A stretch of DNA of 64,000 nucleotides, taken from contig BQJU01000002.1 in the NCBI GenBank assembly GCA_021604865.1, positions 160,291-224,290 of the forward strand, written 5' to 3'. The notes beneath the pieces are model-generated. The model saw only the letters and a program-made list of their open reading frames with translations, was not told the DNA's origin and did not search any database. Of the stretch, positions 26,854 to 36,906 are shown one piece after another (position 1 is the first letter of the stretch; every line of letters begins with the position of its first letter). The position numbers and the translations under genes are program-made. The stretch comes from Saprospiraceae bacterium. Its GTDB lineage: Bacteria; Bacteroidota; Bacteroidia; Chitinophagales; Saprospiraceae.

Positions 26854-29052
26854 ATGTACTTACTAAAATCCTTGCAAGTTTTTTTTCTCCTTATCCTTAT
26901 CGAACCAAGTCTAAATGGTCAAAACAAGCTTGGAGAAGCACCTATATGGCCCACCAAATCAACCACAGACTGGCTCATAGACGGCTCAGCATTTAAGGCA
27001 AGTGTGTACCAGGGTAGCAATGCTGATGAAATCATCCTTTCTAATGGTTTGCTAAAAAGAGTCTTTCGATTGGCTCCCAATGTAGCGACCATAGCTATTG
27101 ATAATTTAATGACTGGAGAAAGCATCCTGCGTGGTGTAAAACCCGAAGCAGAAATCACCATCAATGGGGTCAATTATGCGGTTGGCGGATTGAAAGGGCA
27201 AATGAATTATGCTTTCCTAAGACCGGAAGATGTATCCCAGTTAATAGTAGATTCTTCGGCGTTTCAATTTGCAGCCTATGAAGTGAGTGAACCCCAAGCT
27301 GCCTTTGGCTGGAAACAGATCAGACACCATGCTCCTGGAACAAATTGGCCACCAAAAGGCATTCATTTACGACTGGATTTTGAAATGCAAGATAAAAATG
27401 CCGGCGTCAAGGTATCCGTTCACTACGAACTATATGATGGCATTCCGGTGATGGCCAAATGGCTGACGGTAGAGAACAATAGTCAGCAATCCATTGTCAT
27501 CGATGATTTCACCAGTGAAATTATCGCCGCTGTAGAATATGGCTCGGCCGTAGAGGCTAGAAAATATATCGTCTCCAAACCCAATATTCACGTAGAAACC
27601 GACTATGCATTTGCCAGCTTTAATGTGGATGATGCCAACCACCACGTTGTGCAGTGGGAACCCGACCCCGATTACACTTCACAGGTAAACTACCAATTGT
27701 TGACCCCTTGTTTGTTAAAAGTATCACCAGAGATAGGCCCAGCACAGGAAATTCTAGTAGGGGAGTCTTTTAAGACTTTTCGAACCTTTGTCTTGCCTTA
27801 CGATAGCTACGACCGGGAACGGCAGGGGCTTTCGCTACGAAAAATGTATCGGACACTAGCGCCCTGGACTACCGAAAACCTCTTGATGATGCATGCCCGT
27901 TTTGCGGATTGGGAACAGGTAAAAAAGGCCATTGACCAATGTGCGGAAGTGGGGTTTGAAATGGTAATTCTTACGTTTGGCAGCGGTTTTAATATAGAAG
28001 ATAATAGCGAGGAATACCTGGCTAAAATGAAAAAATATAGTGATTATGCTCGTAGCAAAGGCGTAGAAATTGGTGGATATTCACTATTGGCTTCCCGAAA
28101 AATTGGCGAGGGGCAAGATGTGGTAATGCCGGAGGGCCAAACGCCTACTTTTGGTAATTCTCCTTGCATTGGTAGTGAATGGGGGCAGGATTATTTTAAA
28201 AAGTTGGTTGATTTTTATTCTAAAACCGGTTTCTCCCTATTGGAACACGATGGTTCTTATCCCGGAGACGCCTGTATCTCAAAAGACCATCCCGGTCACA
28301 AAGGTTATGAGGATTCCCGTTGGAATCAATATCGGGTCATTTCTCAATTTTATCAATGGTGCCGTAGCGAGGGCATCTATCTCAATGTACCCGATTATTA
28401 TTACCTGACCGGTTCCAATAAATGTGGCATGGGTTACCGGGAGGTCAACTGGAGCCTACCAAGAGACCAGCAAGTGTTGCATACCCGGCAAAACATCTAT
28501 GATGGCGCCTGGACAAAAATTCCGGCCATGGGATGGATGTTTGTGCCGCTGACCGAGTACCACGGCGGCGGCGCTACTGCGACGATTGAGCCATTAAATG
28601 AACATTTGAACCATTACCAAAAGATGATCATCAGCAACCTGGGTGGCGGAGTACAGGCTTGTTATCGCGGCCCAAGACTATTCGACACCGAGGAAACAAA
28701 AACCATGGTAAAAACATCGGTAGATTGGTATAAAAAACACCGGGAAGTATTGGAAGGAGACATCATTCACCTGCGTCGGGCGGATGGCCGCGATATCGAT
28801 TATTGGCTTAATGTGAACCCTGGTGGTGAAGAAAAAGGTTTGTTAATGATCTTTAACCCGTTAAATGAGACAGTTGTTCAGGAAATTGAGGTACCCCTAT
28901 ATTATACGGGCCTGACAGATAAAGTAGCAGTCAGCCACGAAGATGCCAAAACCATTCCTTATCAATTAAACCGCGATTATAAGATTCATTTGAACGTGGA
29001 AGTCCCGGCAAATGCATATACCTGGTATGTTATTTCCAAACAGACTGGTTGA
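26854..29052 (+). CDS. Alpha-galactosidase-like glycoside hydrolase (clan GH-D type)
   Basis: I choose the ATG at 26854 over the in-frame TTG at 26818 because it begins a clean signal peptide (MYLLKSLQVFFLLILIEPSL, cleavage near NGQ). The product is 732 aa. Residues about 20-330 are beta-sandwich-like. A TIM-barrel region follows, with MMHARFADWEQ, VILTFGSGF, LLEHDGSYPGD (about residue 465, with the candidate nucleophile Asp) and WNQYRVISQFYQWC. A C-terminal beta domain (VEVPANAYTWYVIS) closes it. The layout resembles GH27/GH36-type enzymes, but I cannot name the CAZy family. It is probably periplasmic and works with the sulfatase upstream. Confidence 0.75.
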   Translation: MYLLKSLQVFFLLILIEPSLNGQNKLGEAPIWPTKSTTDWLIDGSAFKASVYQGSNADEIILSNGLLKRVFRLAPNVATIAIDNLMTGESILRGVKPEAEITINGVNYAVGGLKGQMNYAFLRPEDVSQLIVDSSAFQFAAYEVSEPQAAFGWKQIRHHAPGTNWPPKGIHLRLDFEMQDKNAGVKVSVHYELYDGIPVMAKWLTVENNSQQSIVIDDFTSEIIAAVEYGSAVEARKYIVSKPNIHVETDYAFASFNVDDANHHVVQWEPDPDYTSQVNYQLLTPCLLKVSPEIGPAQEILVGESFKTFRTFVLPYDSYDRERQGLSLRKMYRTLAPWTTENLLMMHARFADWEQVKKAIDQCAEVGFEMVILTFGSGFNIEDNSEEYLAKMKKYSDYARSKGVEIGGYSLLASRKIGEGQDVVMPEGQTPTFGNSPCIGSEWGQDYFKKLVDFYSKTGFSLLEHDGSYPGDACISKDHPGHKGYEDSRWNQYRVISQFYQWCRSEGIYLNVPDYYYLTGSNKCGMGYREVNWSLPRDQQVLHTRQNIYDGAWTKIPAMGWMFVPLTEYHGGGATATIEPLNEHLNHYQKMIISNLGGGVQACYRGPRLFDTEETKTMVKTSVDWYKKHREVLEGDIIHLRRADGRDIDYWLNVNPGGEEKGLLMIFNPLNETVVQEIEVPLYYTGLTDKVAVSHEDAKTIPYQLNRDYKIHLNVEVPANAYTWYVISKQTG

Positions 29053-29389
29053 TCGGGACAAACCCGTTTTTTGCCTTGAACAACCAGCTGCTTTAAGCAA
29101 GCTCAGTTTGGGACTTAAATGTGGCGGTTCAGATGGGTTTTCAGGCATTTCCGCCAATCCTGCCCTTGGTCATACTTCTGATTTATTGGTGGCGCTACGT
29201 GGAACCGCTATCTTATCGGAATTTCCGGAATTAAATGGGGTAGAACAAGAGCTAATCAATCGTTGTAAAGATGAGGAGGTAGCCCAAAAATTCATGAATC
29301 AAATGGCCGCTTATTCCAAACGTGCAGAAGCTGTTGGAACCTCCTTTAAAGACAACCCTTCACCTGGAAATGTAGCCACACTAAAATAA
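29053..29389 (+). pseudogene. uxaA: Relic of altronate dehydratase (UxaA), C-terminal part only
   Basis: Directly behind the glycoside hydrolase stop, in a different frame, about 110 codons read as the C-terminal third of UxaA: LSLGLKCGGSDGFSGISANP, GTAILSEFPELNGVEQELIN and DNPSPGN, each highly diagnostic of altronate/galactarate dehydratases. The normal protein is about 500 aa. The N-terminal two thirds are missing, and the end stops at VATLK soon after NPSPGN instead of continuing with the usual Gly-rich end. No start codon or signal is in a sensible place; the open frame reaches back to 29012 by chance inside the hydrolase gene. It is a decayed remnant of a hexuronate pathway gene. Confidence 0.8.
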
Positions 29390-29516
29390 TCCAATATCAG
29401 GCGTTAGACTGAACACTGCTTATTTGATTTTTGAATCTGTGAGTTTCGTGTAATAAAACAATCAACATTTCCTATATTCGAACCGATAGAATCCTTTCCA
29501 TCGAAACAAAACGAAT

Positions 29517-30782
29517 ATGACCAAACGAAATTTTCTCCAACACTTTACCCTGGGAGGTATCGCCGTTACTCCTTTCTTTCGGAAATTGGAAGACCTAATG
29601 CTATCCGTTGAACACATTAGTCCGGATGATTTAGCGGCAAATGAAGATTTTTGGCTGAAAATCCGGGCTGATTATCGATTGAAACCTGACTATATCAATT
29701 TGGAGAATGGCTATTATTGTATTAGCCCCCAGGAGACACTGGAAAACTATATCCATCACATCCGGGAAATTAACTATCAAGGTTCCTGGTACATGCGTAC
29801 GGTACAGTGGGACAATAAAGATGCTATGGCAGCCAATCTTGCAGAAATGCTGGATTGCCCCGCTGAAGAGGTCGCCATCACCAGGAATACGACCGAATCA
29901 CTGGATACTATCATTGGTGGTTTCCCTTGGCAGGCAGGTGATGAGGCGGTTTATGCCGAGCAGGATTATGGTGCCATGAAACACATGTTTGAGCAGGTTG
30001 CCAAACGATTTGGTGTAGTCAATAAGGTGATCTCTGTACCTAATCATCCTGCTTCGGATGAAGAGATCGTTGACTTATACGCAAAAGCGATAACCCCACG
30101 GACCCGCTTATTGATGGTTTGTCATATCATCAACATAACCGGACACATTTTGCCCGTCCGAAAAATCTGCGATATGGCCCACAGTAAAGGAGTAGAAGTA
30201 CTGGTAGATGGCGCCCATTCGGTAGGCCATTTTCAATTTTCAATGCCAGACCTGGACTGCGATTATTACGGAAGTAGCTTGCATAAATGGCTTAGCGTTC
30301 CTCTGGGTAGTGGCTTGTTGTATGTAAAAAAAGAAAAGATTTCCAAGATATGGCCACGATTTGCCGATTGGGGCAAAGAAGATGATGACATTCGGCGCCT
30401 CAACCATACCGGCACACATCCGGTACATACTGACCTGGCTGTTGGTAATGCGCTGGAATATTATTTCCAGCTGGGGCCGGAACGTAAAGAAAAGCGTCTT
30501 CGTTATCTTCAAAATTATTGGACTGACCAGGTTCGGGACCTCTCCCACATCGTACTCAATACTCCTAGAGAGCGCCACCGTTCCTGCGCCATTGCAAATG
30601 TAGGCATCAAAAACATGCCCCCTGCGGAGCTGGCCGAAACCTTGCTGAAAAAGTACCGGATATGGACCGTTGCTATTGACGGCGCTGGTGTGCATGGCTG
30701 TAGAATAACACCCAATGTTTTTACGACCACTAAAGAATTGGACGTTTTTGTCCGGGCATTGAGGGAAATGGGGAAAGGGTAA
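29517..30782 (+). CDS. Class V aminotransferase (isopenicillin-N epimerase-like)
   Basis: The 421-residue PLP enzyme of the class V (NifS/CsdA) fold has a short N-terminal stretch (TKRNFLQHFTLGGIAVTP) that resembles a weak export signal, so its compartment is uncertain. Motifs include AITRNTTESLDTIIGGFPW, the cofactor region LVDGAHSVGHFQF and the Schiff-base Lys in SSLHKWLSVPLGSG (about residue 256). The closest named family is isopenicillin N epimerase/cysteine-desulfurase-like; the true substrate is unknown. The methyltransferase gene starts 30 bp downstream. Confidence 0.85.
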   Translation: MTKRNFLQHFTLGGIAVTPFFRKLEDLMLSVEHISPDDLAANEDFWLKIRADYRLKPDYINLENGYYCISPQETLENYIHHIREINYQGSWYMRTVQWDNKDAMAANLAEMLDCPAEEVAITRNTTESLDTIIGGFPWQAGDEAVYAEQDYGAMKHMFEQVAKRFGVVNKVISVPNHPASDEEIVDLYAKAITPRTRLLMVCHIINITGHILPVRKICDMAHSKGVEVLVDGAHSVGHFQFSMPDLDCDYYGSSLHKWLSVPLGSGLLYVKKEKISKIWPRFADWGKEDDDIRRLNHTGTHPVHTDLAVGNALEYYFQLGPERKEKRLRYLQNYWTDQVRDLSHIVLNTPRERHRSCAIANVGIKNMPPAELAETLLKKYRIWTVAIDGAGVHGCRITPNVFTTTKELDVFVRALREMGKG

Positions 30783-30812
30783 ATTTGCCAAACGATCTGA
30801 TTACTTTTTAAA

Positions 30813-31571
30813 ATGGCATACATGTACGAACAGCTCAAAGGTTTTGTGAAAAAGTTGGTTCCAAAACACCTACTCAATAAATATGAATTGCCTTTAAGAA
30901 GGGTTTATGCCAAGGTTTTTTATCATGGCAATACATGTAGTTGCAACTTATGTGAAAGCCAATTTTCCAATTTTATCCTGCTACCCTCCGGAGATCTTTT
31001 GTGTCCGGTTTGTGGAAGCATCCCCAGGAATAGGAGGTTGTGGCAAATACTGTCGGAGGAGCTTAAAACCAAGAACAAAATTTTACATTTTTCTCCTTCA
31101 AGGGTGCTTTACAGAAAATTGAAACAAAGAGCAGGGATCGATTATGTCAGTACGGATTTTGAAGAGGAATTCATTGCTGATCACCGGATAGATATCACCA
31201 ATATTGACTTTCCCGATCTCACCTTTGACAACATCATCTGTTTTCACATCCTGGAACACATTCCTGATGACCAACGAGCTCTTCAGGAATTGTACCGGGT
31301 ACTAAAACCTGGTGGACTGATACTCCTCCAAACACCCTTTAAAGTTGGAGAAATTTATGAGGATACCAGCATTATTTCTGAAGTGGAACGCACCAAACAC
31401 TTTGGCCAAAAAGATCACGTCAGGGTTTATTCTGCGGAAGGTTTGAAAGAACGGTTATCGCATGCTGGGCTTAAAGTTGAGGTGAAAAAATTTGAACGCG
31501 ATGAGCATACGGAGCGATATGGCTTAAAAGTAGGGGAGATAGTGCTATTTGCCAGAAGAACAACATCCTGA
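30813..31571 (+). CDS. SAM-dependent methyltransferase with N-terminal zinc ribbon
   Basis: The 252-residue protein opens with a Cys4 zinc-ribbon-like module (CSCNLCESQF and LLCPVCGSIPRNRRLW, residues about 43-72). A class I methyltransferase core follows: motif I is degenerate around ILHFSPSRVLY, then VSTDFEEEF, and CFHILEHIPDD with LKPGGLILLQTPF as motifs III/IV. This domain order occurs in Bacteroidota methyltransferases near glycan or surface genes. The acceptor is unknown. It is 30 bp behind the aminotransferase gene and probably in the same transcript. Confidence 0.85.
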   Translation: MAYMYEQLKGFVKKLVPKHLLNKYELPLRRVYAKVFYHGNTCSCNLCESQFSNFILLPSGDLLCPVCGSIPRNRRLWQILSEELKTKNKILHFSPSRVLYRKLKQRAGIDYVSTDFEEEFIADHRIDITNIDFPDLTFDNIICFHILEHIPDDQRALQELYRVLKPGGLILLQTPFKVGEIYEDTSIISEVERTKHFGQKDHVRVYSAEGLKERLSHAGLKVEVKKFERDEHTERYGLKVGEIVLFARRTTS

Positions 31572-31648
31572 AAATAATAGATTTTAGGAATCAACTGGAC
31601 ACTAAAGTGAGAATTCTTTAAATTGCACCAATTAAAGACCCGACGACC

Positions 31649-34303
31649 ATGAAAAAATTATCACTAGTAATGTGCTGCTTAGGCCTATGCACTTATCTAT
31701 CTGCCCAGGAAACAATTGAACCCTATCCTAAAAAAACTTACCACACCCAACGTATCGCGGAAAATCCGCCAATAATTGACGGCGAGCTAAGTGAAACTTG
31801 TTGGAATGAAGTAGAATGGACAGGCGGTTATCTGCAATGGGATCCCGACGAAGGCGTAGCACCTACCCAGGAAACTTCCTTTAAAATTTTATATGATGAA
31901 AAGCATCTATATCTTGGGTTTCGCTGTTTTGACAATGATCCGGAAAAGATTGTTAAACGAATGTCCAGGAGAGATGGCTTTCCTGGCGACTGGATTGAAA
32001 TCAACATTGATAGTTATCACGATCTGCGGACAGCCTTTTCATTTACCATCTCTGCCTCAGGAGTCAAGGGAGATGAATTTATTTCCAATGATGGCAACAA
32101 TTGGGATACCAACTGGAATCCCATTTGGTATGCCAAAACACTTGTCGATTCATTGGGCTGGACGGCTGAGGTAAAAATCCCCCTCACACAGTTGCGCTTC
32201 AGCAGTCAGGAAGAACAGGTGTGGGGCATTCAATCCACTCGCCGGGACTTTCGCATGGAAGAGAGATCTACCTGGCAACCTATCCATAGAAACGACGCAG
32301 CCTGGGTAAGCCGGTTTGGAGAGTTACATGGTATTAAAGGCATCAAACCACAAAAACAAATCGAACTTCAACCTTACCTGCTGGGACAATTGGCCACTTT
32401 CGAAAAAGAAGAAGGCAACCCCTTTGCTACAGGTGCTGATTGGCGGCTAACTGGCGGTTTGGATGGTAAAATAGGGGTAACGAATGATTTAACCATTGAT
32501 TTTACCGTTAATCCGGATTTTGGGCAGGTGGAAGCGGATCCTAGTGCGCTTACACTAGATGGCTTCCAAATATTTTTTAGCGAACGTCGGCCCTTTTTTA
32601 TTGAAAACCGCAATATTTTTGATTATCGCATCACCGGTTCTGAAGCAGGTGGTTCTTATGATAATGACCTGCTTTTTTATTCCCGCCGGATTGGAGGTGC
32701 ACCTCATCATTCCATCAGAAATAACCCAGGCAACAGATATTATGTAGACCAACCTGAAAATACAACCATCCTCGGTGCGGCCAAGTTTAGTGGAAAAACA
32801 AATAAGGGGCTTTCCATAGGTATTCTGGAAACAGTCACAAATAGAGAGATCGCAAAGATTGACAATCAAGGCGTTCAGGAAAAATTGCCTGTTGAGCCTT
32901 TTGCCAATTATTTCGTTGGCAGGTTACAGCAGGATTTCTCTGGTGGCAACACCGTTATTGGTGGAATTTTAACTGCCGTGAACCGCGACATCAATGATCC
33001 TGGCTTGGAGGAGATTCACCGGTCTGCCTATTCCGGTGGCCTGGATTTTCTGCACAGATGGAAAAATCGATCCTGGTTTGTGTCTGGAAATGTGATTGCT
33101 AGTCAAATAGCTGGAAGTGAGGCCGCTATTCTGAATACCCAAACAGCTTTTGAGCATTTGTTTCAAAGACCGGATGCCGATCATTTGCAAATAGACTCTA
33201 CAGCTACTGGATTATTTGGCACTGGAGGAACAGTTAAAGTGGGGAAGACAGGAGGCAAATGGGTTTTTGAAACCGGTGCCACCTGGCGTTCCCCAAAATT
33301 GGAGCTCAACGATGTCGGATTCCTGGTGAATACAGATGAAGTCAACTATTTTTTTTGGGGAGGCCGAAGATGGACGCAACCATTTTCCATTTTTCGGAGC
33401 CTAAGGGTTAATTACAACCATTGGAGCCGCTGGGATTTTTCTGGTAAAAATTTATATCGGGCCGCCAACACCAATGCTCATGCCAGTTTCAAGAATTTCT
33501 GGAGTGCCGGAATGGGATTCACCTATGAAAATTTGGATATAACCAAGAATGCACTACGTGGAGGGCCAGCATTGAGAAGACCAAATGGCACCGGGTTTTC
33601 AGCCTACTTGAATTCGGATAGCCGAAAAAAGGTAAACCTGTATTTTAATACTTTTAATGCCTGGGGTTTTGGTAAAACAGTCCGAGTTCAGAATTATAGT
33701 ATAGATGTTCAAGTTCAACCGAGTAATGCCATGAGTATTACGCTTTCTCCCGGATTTGATCGTTTTCAACGTCTGGATCAATACGTAGCACAGCAAGATG
33801 TCAATGGAAAACGCCGTTATATCGAAGCTGAAGTAGATCAGCAGACCTTGAGTATGACATTGCGGCTAAACTATAATATTACCCCTGACCTTACGCTTCA
33901 ATTTTATGGCCAACCTTTCATTTCAAGAGGCCATTATCGCGACTTTAAGCGGGTCACAGATGCTCCTTTGGCAAAGGAGTTTTGGGATCGCCATTATACT
34001 TACAACGCCAACGAGATTCAGTTTGATGAAAATGAAAAAGCTTACCTCATTGATGATGATAATGATGGGGCAATAGATATTATTCTGGACAAACCGGATT
34101 TTAATTTCTTTCAGTTCCGTTCCAATTTGGTGGCTCGATGGGAGTATATTCCCGGCTCTGAGATATTCCTGGTTTGGACACGCAGTACAACTGCAGCTGA
34201 CGATCCGGAAGCAGGTTTGCTGGATAGTTTTACAGAAAACCTTTTTAGTGAGAAGGCCAGAAATATATTTTTGATCAAAACCACGTACCGATTTGCCCGA
34301 TAA
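31649..34303 (+). CDS. DUF5916 protein with N-terminal CBM9-like domain
   Basis: The 884-residue exported protein has a signal peptide (1-20, YLSAQ). Residues about 30-230 are a carbohydrate-binding-module-9-like beta-sandwich (PIIDGELSETCWNEVEW, FKILYDEKHLYLGFRCFDND, WIEINIDSYHD), which is the standard N-terminus of DUF5916 proteins. The rest (about 235-884) is a large barrel-like region with YSRRIGG and many aromatic strands, ending IFLIKTTYRFAR, an outer-membrane-type C-terminus. The likely location is the outer membrane. Members of this family are common in Bacteroidota and of unknown function; a role in binding or uptake of glycans is inference only. Confidence 0.88.
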   Translation: MKKLSLVMCCLGLCTYLSAQETIEPYPKKTYHTQRIAENPPIIDGELSETCWNEVEWTGGYLQWDPDEGVAPTQETSFKILYDEKHLYLGFRCFDNDPEKIVKRMSRRDGFPGDWIEINIDSYHDLRTAFSFTISASGVKGDEFISNDGNNWDTNWNPIWYAKTLVDSLGWTAEVKIPLTQLRFSSQEEQVWGIQSTRRDFRMEERSTWQPIHRNDAAWVSRFGELHGIKGIKPQKQIELQPYLLGQLATFEKEEGNPFATGADWRLTGGLDGKIGVTNDLTIDFTVNPDFGQVEADPSALTLDGFQIFFSERRPFFIENRNIFDYRITGSEAGGSYDNDLLFYSRRIGGAPHHSIRNNPGNRYYVDQPENTTILGAAKFSGKTNKGLSIGILETVTNREIAKIDNQGVQEKLPVEPFANYFVGRLQQDFSGGNTVIGGILTAVNRDINDPGLEEIHRSAYSGGLDFLHRWKNRSWFVSGNVIASQIAGSEAAILNTQTAFEHLFQRPDADHLQIDSTATGLFGTGGTVKVGKTGGKWVFETGATWRSPKLELNDVGFLVNTDEVNYFFWGGRRWTQPFSIFRSLRVNYNHWSRWDFSGKNLYRAANTNAHASFKNFWSAGMGFTYENLDITKNALRGGPALRRPNGTGFSAYLNSDSRKKVNLYFNTFNAWGFGKTVRVQNYSIDVQVQPSNAMSITLSPGFDRFQRLDQYVAQQDVNGKRRYIEAEVDQQTLSMTLRLNYNITPDLTLQFYGQPFISRGHYRDFKRVTDAPLAKEFWDRHYTYNANEIQFDENEKAYLIDDDNDGAIDIILDKPDFNFFQFRSNLVARWEYIPGSEIFLVWTRSTTAADDPEAGLLDSFTENLFSEKARNIFLIKTTYRFAR

Positions 34304-34341
34304 AATCAGCGCCTGATTGTAGGTAAAATCCTGTGCTGTGA

Positions 34342-34371
34342 AGGTTCACTTTTCGGTATAAAAGTCAACCT
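34342..34371. repeat. Inverted repeat between convergent genes
   Basis: AGGTTCACTTTT (34342-34353) and AAAAGTCAACCT (34360-34371) pair over 11 of 12 bases with a CGGTAT loop. It lies between the convergent DUF5916 and CBS genes and could stop transcription, but no T run follows on either strand. It ends in the motif ACCTCCAAACA (34368-34378), which also appears at 63683-63693. Confidence 0.45.
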
Positions 34372-34387
34372 CCAAACAGTTTCACGT

Positions 34388-34834
34388 TTACTTGAGCAAT
34401 AAATGCGGCATATAAGCATGATTTAATAAATCTATAATAGACAGTATGCCTACCAACTGGTTATGTTCGTTAACTACCGGCATGGCATGAAAAAGATTTT
34501 CATTAAAGATATCGACAGCTATTAGGATATTGTCGTCTGGAGAAAGAGTTGTGACATCCGTTATCATTACATCACTGACTAATAATGACCGGGCAATTGC
34601 GTTGTTATATTCCTCCGCCTTTTTGAGCTTGAAAGAAGTTAATCCATGTTGAATACGGTAATAATCGGATTTACTTAACATCCCTAAGACTTTACCTTCT
34701 TGATCCACTATGGGCAAGTGGTGGAATTTCTCTGTTTCAAAAATCCTGTTGACTTTGTCCATCGTTTCACATGGACCGATCGTTACCACCTGATCAGTCA
34801 TGACTTGACCAACATTAACATTTGTAATAGACAT
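34388..34834 (-). CDS. Tandem CBS-domain protein
   Basis: A stand-alone 148-residue protein made of two CBS domains (about 8-65 and 88-145), a Bateman module that binds adenosine nucleotides. Typical segments are VGQVMTDQVVTIGPCETMDK, HHLPIVDQEGKVLGMLSKSD and HAMPVVNEHNQLVGILSIID. It lies 92 bp after acs in the same direction and may be an energy sensor for the acetate genes, which is inference. There is no fused effector domain. Confidence 0.88.
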   Translation of the reverse strand: MSITNVNVGQVMTDQVVTIGPCETMDKVNRIFETEKFHHLPIVDQEGKVLGMLSKSDYYRIQHGLTSFKLKKAEEYNNAIARSLLVSDVMITDVTTLSPDDNILIAVDIFNENLFHAMPVVNEHNQLVGILSIIDLLNHAYMPHLLLK

Positions 34835-34926
34835 TGTTATTGCATTTGATTCAAGTCAAAATTAGTCCTATTGACCGATCAAAAACATGACTAATATCAT
34901 TCCTTCTGGTGATAATTACCCGTGCA

Positions 34927-36825
34927 TCAGACCTTTGCGCCATTTTTTATTTCTTCCACAATTTCCGGGTTGAGAAGGGTAGAGGTATCTCCCAAATTGG
35001 AGACGTCTCCGGAGGCTACCTTCCTCAGAATGCGGCGCATGATTTTCCCGGATCTGGTTTTGGGCAATCCCGAGGTAATCTGAATGATATCCGGTTTTGC
35101 TATTGGTCCAATGACTTTGGTAACCACATCCCGGACTTCCTTTTGAAACTTTTCTTCGTCTGATACTGGATTTTGGGTAATGACATAGGCATAAATCCCT
35201 TGCCCTTTGATATCATGAGGATAACCTACGACGGCACTTTCTACTACATTTTCGTGCTCATTGATCGCATTTTCCACTTCAGCTGTTCCCATTCGGTGGC
35301 CAGAAACATTGATTACATCATCAACCCTGCCAATAATACGATAGCGTCCATCTTTATCCCTTCTAGCGCCGTCACCAGTAAAGTACATATTGTCAAATGA
35401 TGAAAAATAAGTTTGCCGGCAACGTTCATGATCCCCATAAGTGGTCCTTATCATTGAAGGCCAGGGAAAAGTGATACACAACAATCCTTCTTTGTCATTT
35501 CCTTCTACAATATTGCCCTCCGAGTCTACTAAAATGAGTTGTACTCCCGGCATTGGATAGGAAGCATAACAAGGCTTAGTGTCTGTAATGCCAGGTAGGG
35601 GCGTGATCATAATGCCACCAGTTTCCGTTTGCCACCAGGTGTCAACAATGGGTATTTTGAATTTTCCTACGTGTTCATTATACCAGTTCCAGGCCTCTTC
35701 ATTGATGGGTTCTCCAACGGACCCGATTACTTTCAAAGTACTTAGATCATATTTGTCAACATATTGATTGCCTCGAGCCATCAAAGCACGAATAGCTGTA
35801 GGTGCCGTATAAAATTGGTTTATTTTGTGTTTGTCACAAACCTCCCAGAAACGACCCGCGTCCGGATAAGTTGGCACCCCTTCAAACATGACGGTGGTTG
35901 CTCCAGCCAATAAAGGACCATAAACAATATAACTATGGCCGGTAATCCAGCCAATATCAGCCGTACACCAGTAGATATCTCCATCACTATATTGGAAGAC
36001 ATTTTTAAAGGTATAACAAGTATAGACCATGTAACCACCACAGGAATGCACCACCCCTTTGGGTTTCCCTGTTGATCCCGAAGTATACAGGATAAACAAC
36101 ATGTCTTCACTATCCATTACCTCAGCAGGACAGCTAGGGGATTGATCATAAATTTCCTCATGCCACCATTTATCTATGTCATTCCAGACTACATCATCAC
36201 CGGTATTTCTGTGCACCAAAACCGTTTCCACACTATCGCATCCCATAGAGATAGCCTCATCAACAATGGCTTTTACAGGTATATTTTTGGTCCCCCGGGC
36301 ATTATAATCCGAACAGATAACCATATTGCAACTGGCATCTTTGATCCGATCCGCTAATGCGGAGGCAGAGAACCCTGCAAAAACAACGGAATGAATGGCT
36401 CCAATACGGGCACAGGCCAGGACGCCGATTGCCAGCTCTGGTACCATAGGCATATAAAAACACACCCGATCTCCTTTTTTTATATTGTTTGCTTTAAGGG
36501 CATTTGCCATTTTGCAAACCGCTGCATGCAATTCCTTATAAGTATAGGATTGGACATCATTGTCAGGGTCATTAGGCTCCCACAGGATTGCGACTTGATC
36601 GCCTCTGGAACTCAAGTGTCGGTCGAGGCAGTTTTCTGTAATATTCAGTTTGCCACCAGCAAACCATTTAACATCAGGTTTTCGAAAGTCCCATTCCAAT
36701 ACTTTATCCCATTTTTTACTCCAGCTGAAGGATTCTGCTTGTTCTTCCCAGAATGCTTCGGGATTGTCTATGCTTCGTTGATATGTTTCCTTGTATTCTG
36801 CTAAATTTGTTATCTGTTGTGTCAT
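34927..36825 (-). CDS. acs: Acetyl-CoA synthetase
   Basis: The 632-residue enzyme turns acetate, ATP and CoA into acetyl-CoA in two steps. Visible motifs are VVFAGFSASALADRI, the ATP P-loop LYTSGSTGKPKGVVHSCGGY, DTWWQTETGGIMI, TGDGARRDKDGRYRIIGRVDD, NVSGHRMGTAEVE, and the acetylation-site Lys in PKTRSGKIMRRILRKV. The length is slightly shorter than the enterobacterial enzyme. The gene lies 81 bp after the end of the acetate-type symporter gene in the same direction, so acetate uptake and activation are coupled. The upstream TATATTAG on the minus strand is a weak -7 candidate. Confidence 0.96.
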   Translation of the reverse strand: MTQQITNLAEYKETYQRSIDNPEAFWEEQAESFSWSKKWDKVLEWDFRKPDVKWFAGGKLNITENCLDRHLSSRGDQVAILWEPNDPDNDVQSYTYKELHAAVCKMANALKANNIKKGDRVCFYMPMVPELAIGVLACARIGAIHSVVFAGFSASALADRIKDASCNMVICSDYNARGTKNIPVKAIVDEAISMGCDSVETVLVHRNTGDDVVWNDIDKWWHEEIYDQSPSCPAEVMDSEDMLFILYTSGSTGKPKGVVHSCGGYMVYTCYTFKNVFQYSDGDIYWCTADIGWITGHSYIVYGPLLAGATTVMFEGVPTYPDAGRFWEVCDKHKINQFYTAPTAIRALMARGNQYVDKYDLSTLKVIGSVGEPINEEAWNWYNEHVGKFKIPIVDTWWQTETGGIMITPLPGITDTKPCYASYPMPGVQLILVDSEGNIVEGNDKEGLLCITFPWPSMIRTTYGDHERCRQTYFSSFDNMYFTGDGARRDKDGRYRIIGRVDDVINVSGHRMGTAEVENAINEHENVVESAVVGYPHDIKGQGIYAYVITQNPVSDEEKFQKEVRDVVTKVIGPIAKPDIIQITSGLPKTRSGKIMRRILRKVASGDVSNLGDTSTLLNPEIVEEIKNGAKV

Positions 36826-36906
36826 GATATCTATAGGTTATTATAAATTGCTAATATAAGAGTTGGTCTCGAAAAATAAATTTGAAACCCGTGCATTAAC
36901 AAGATT

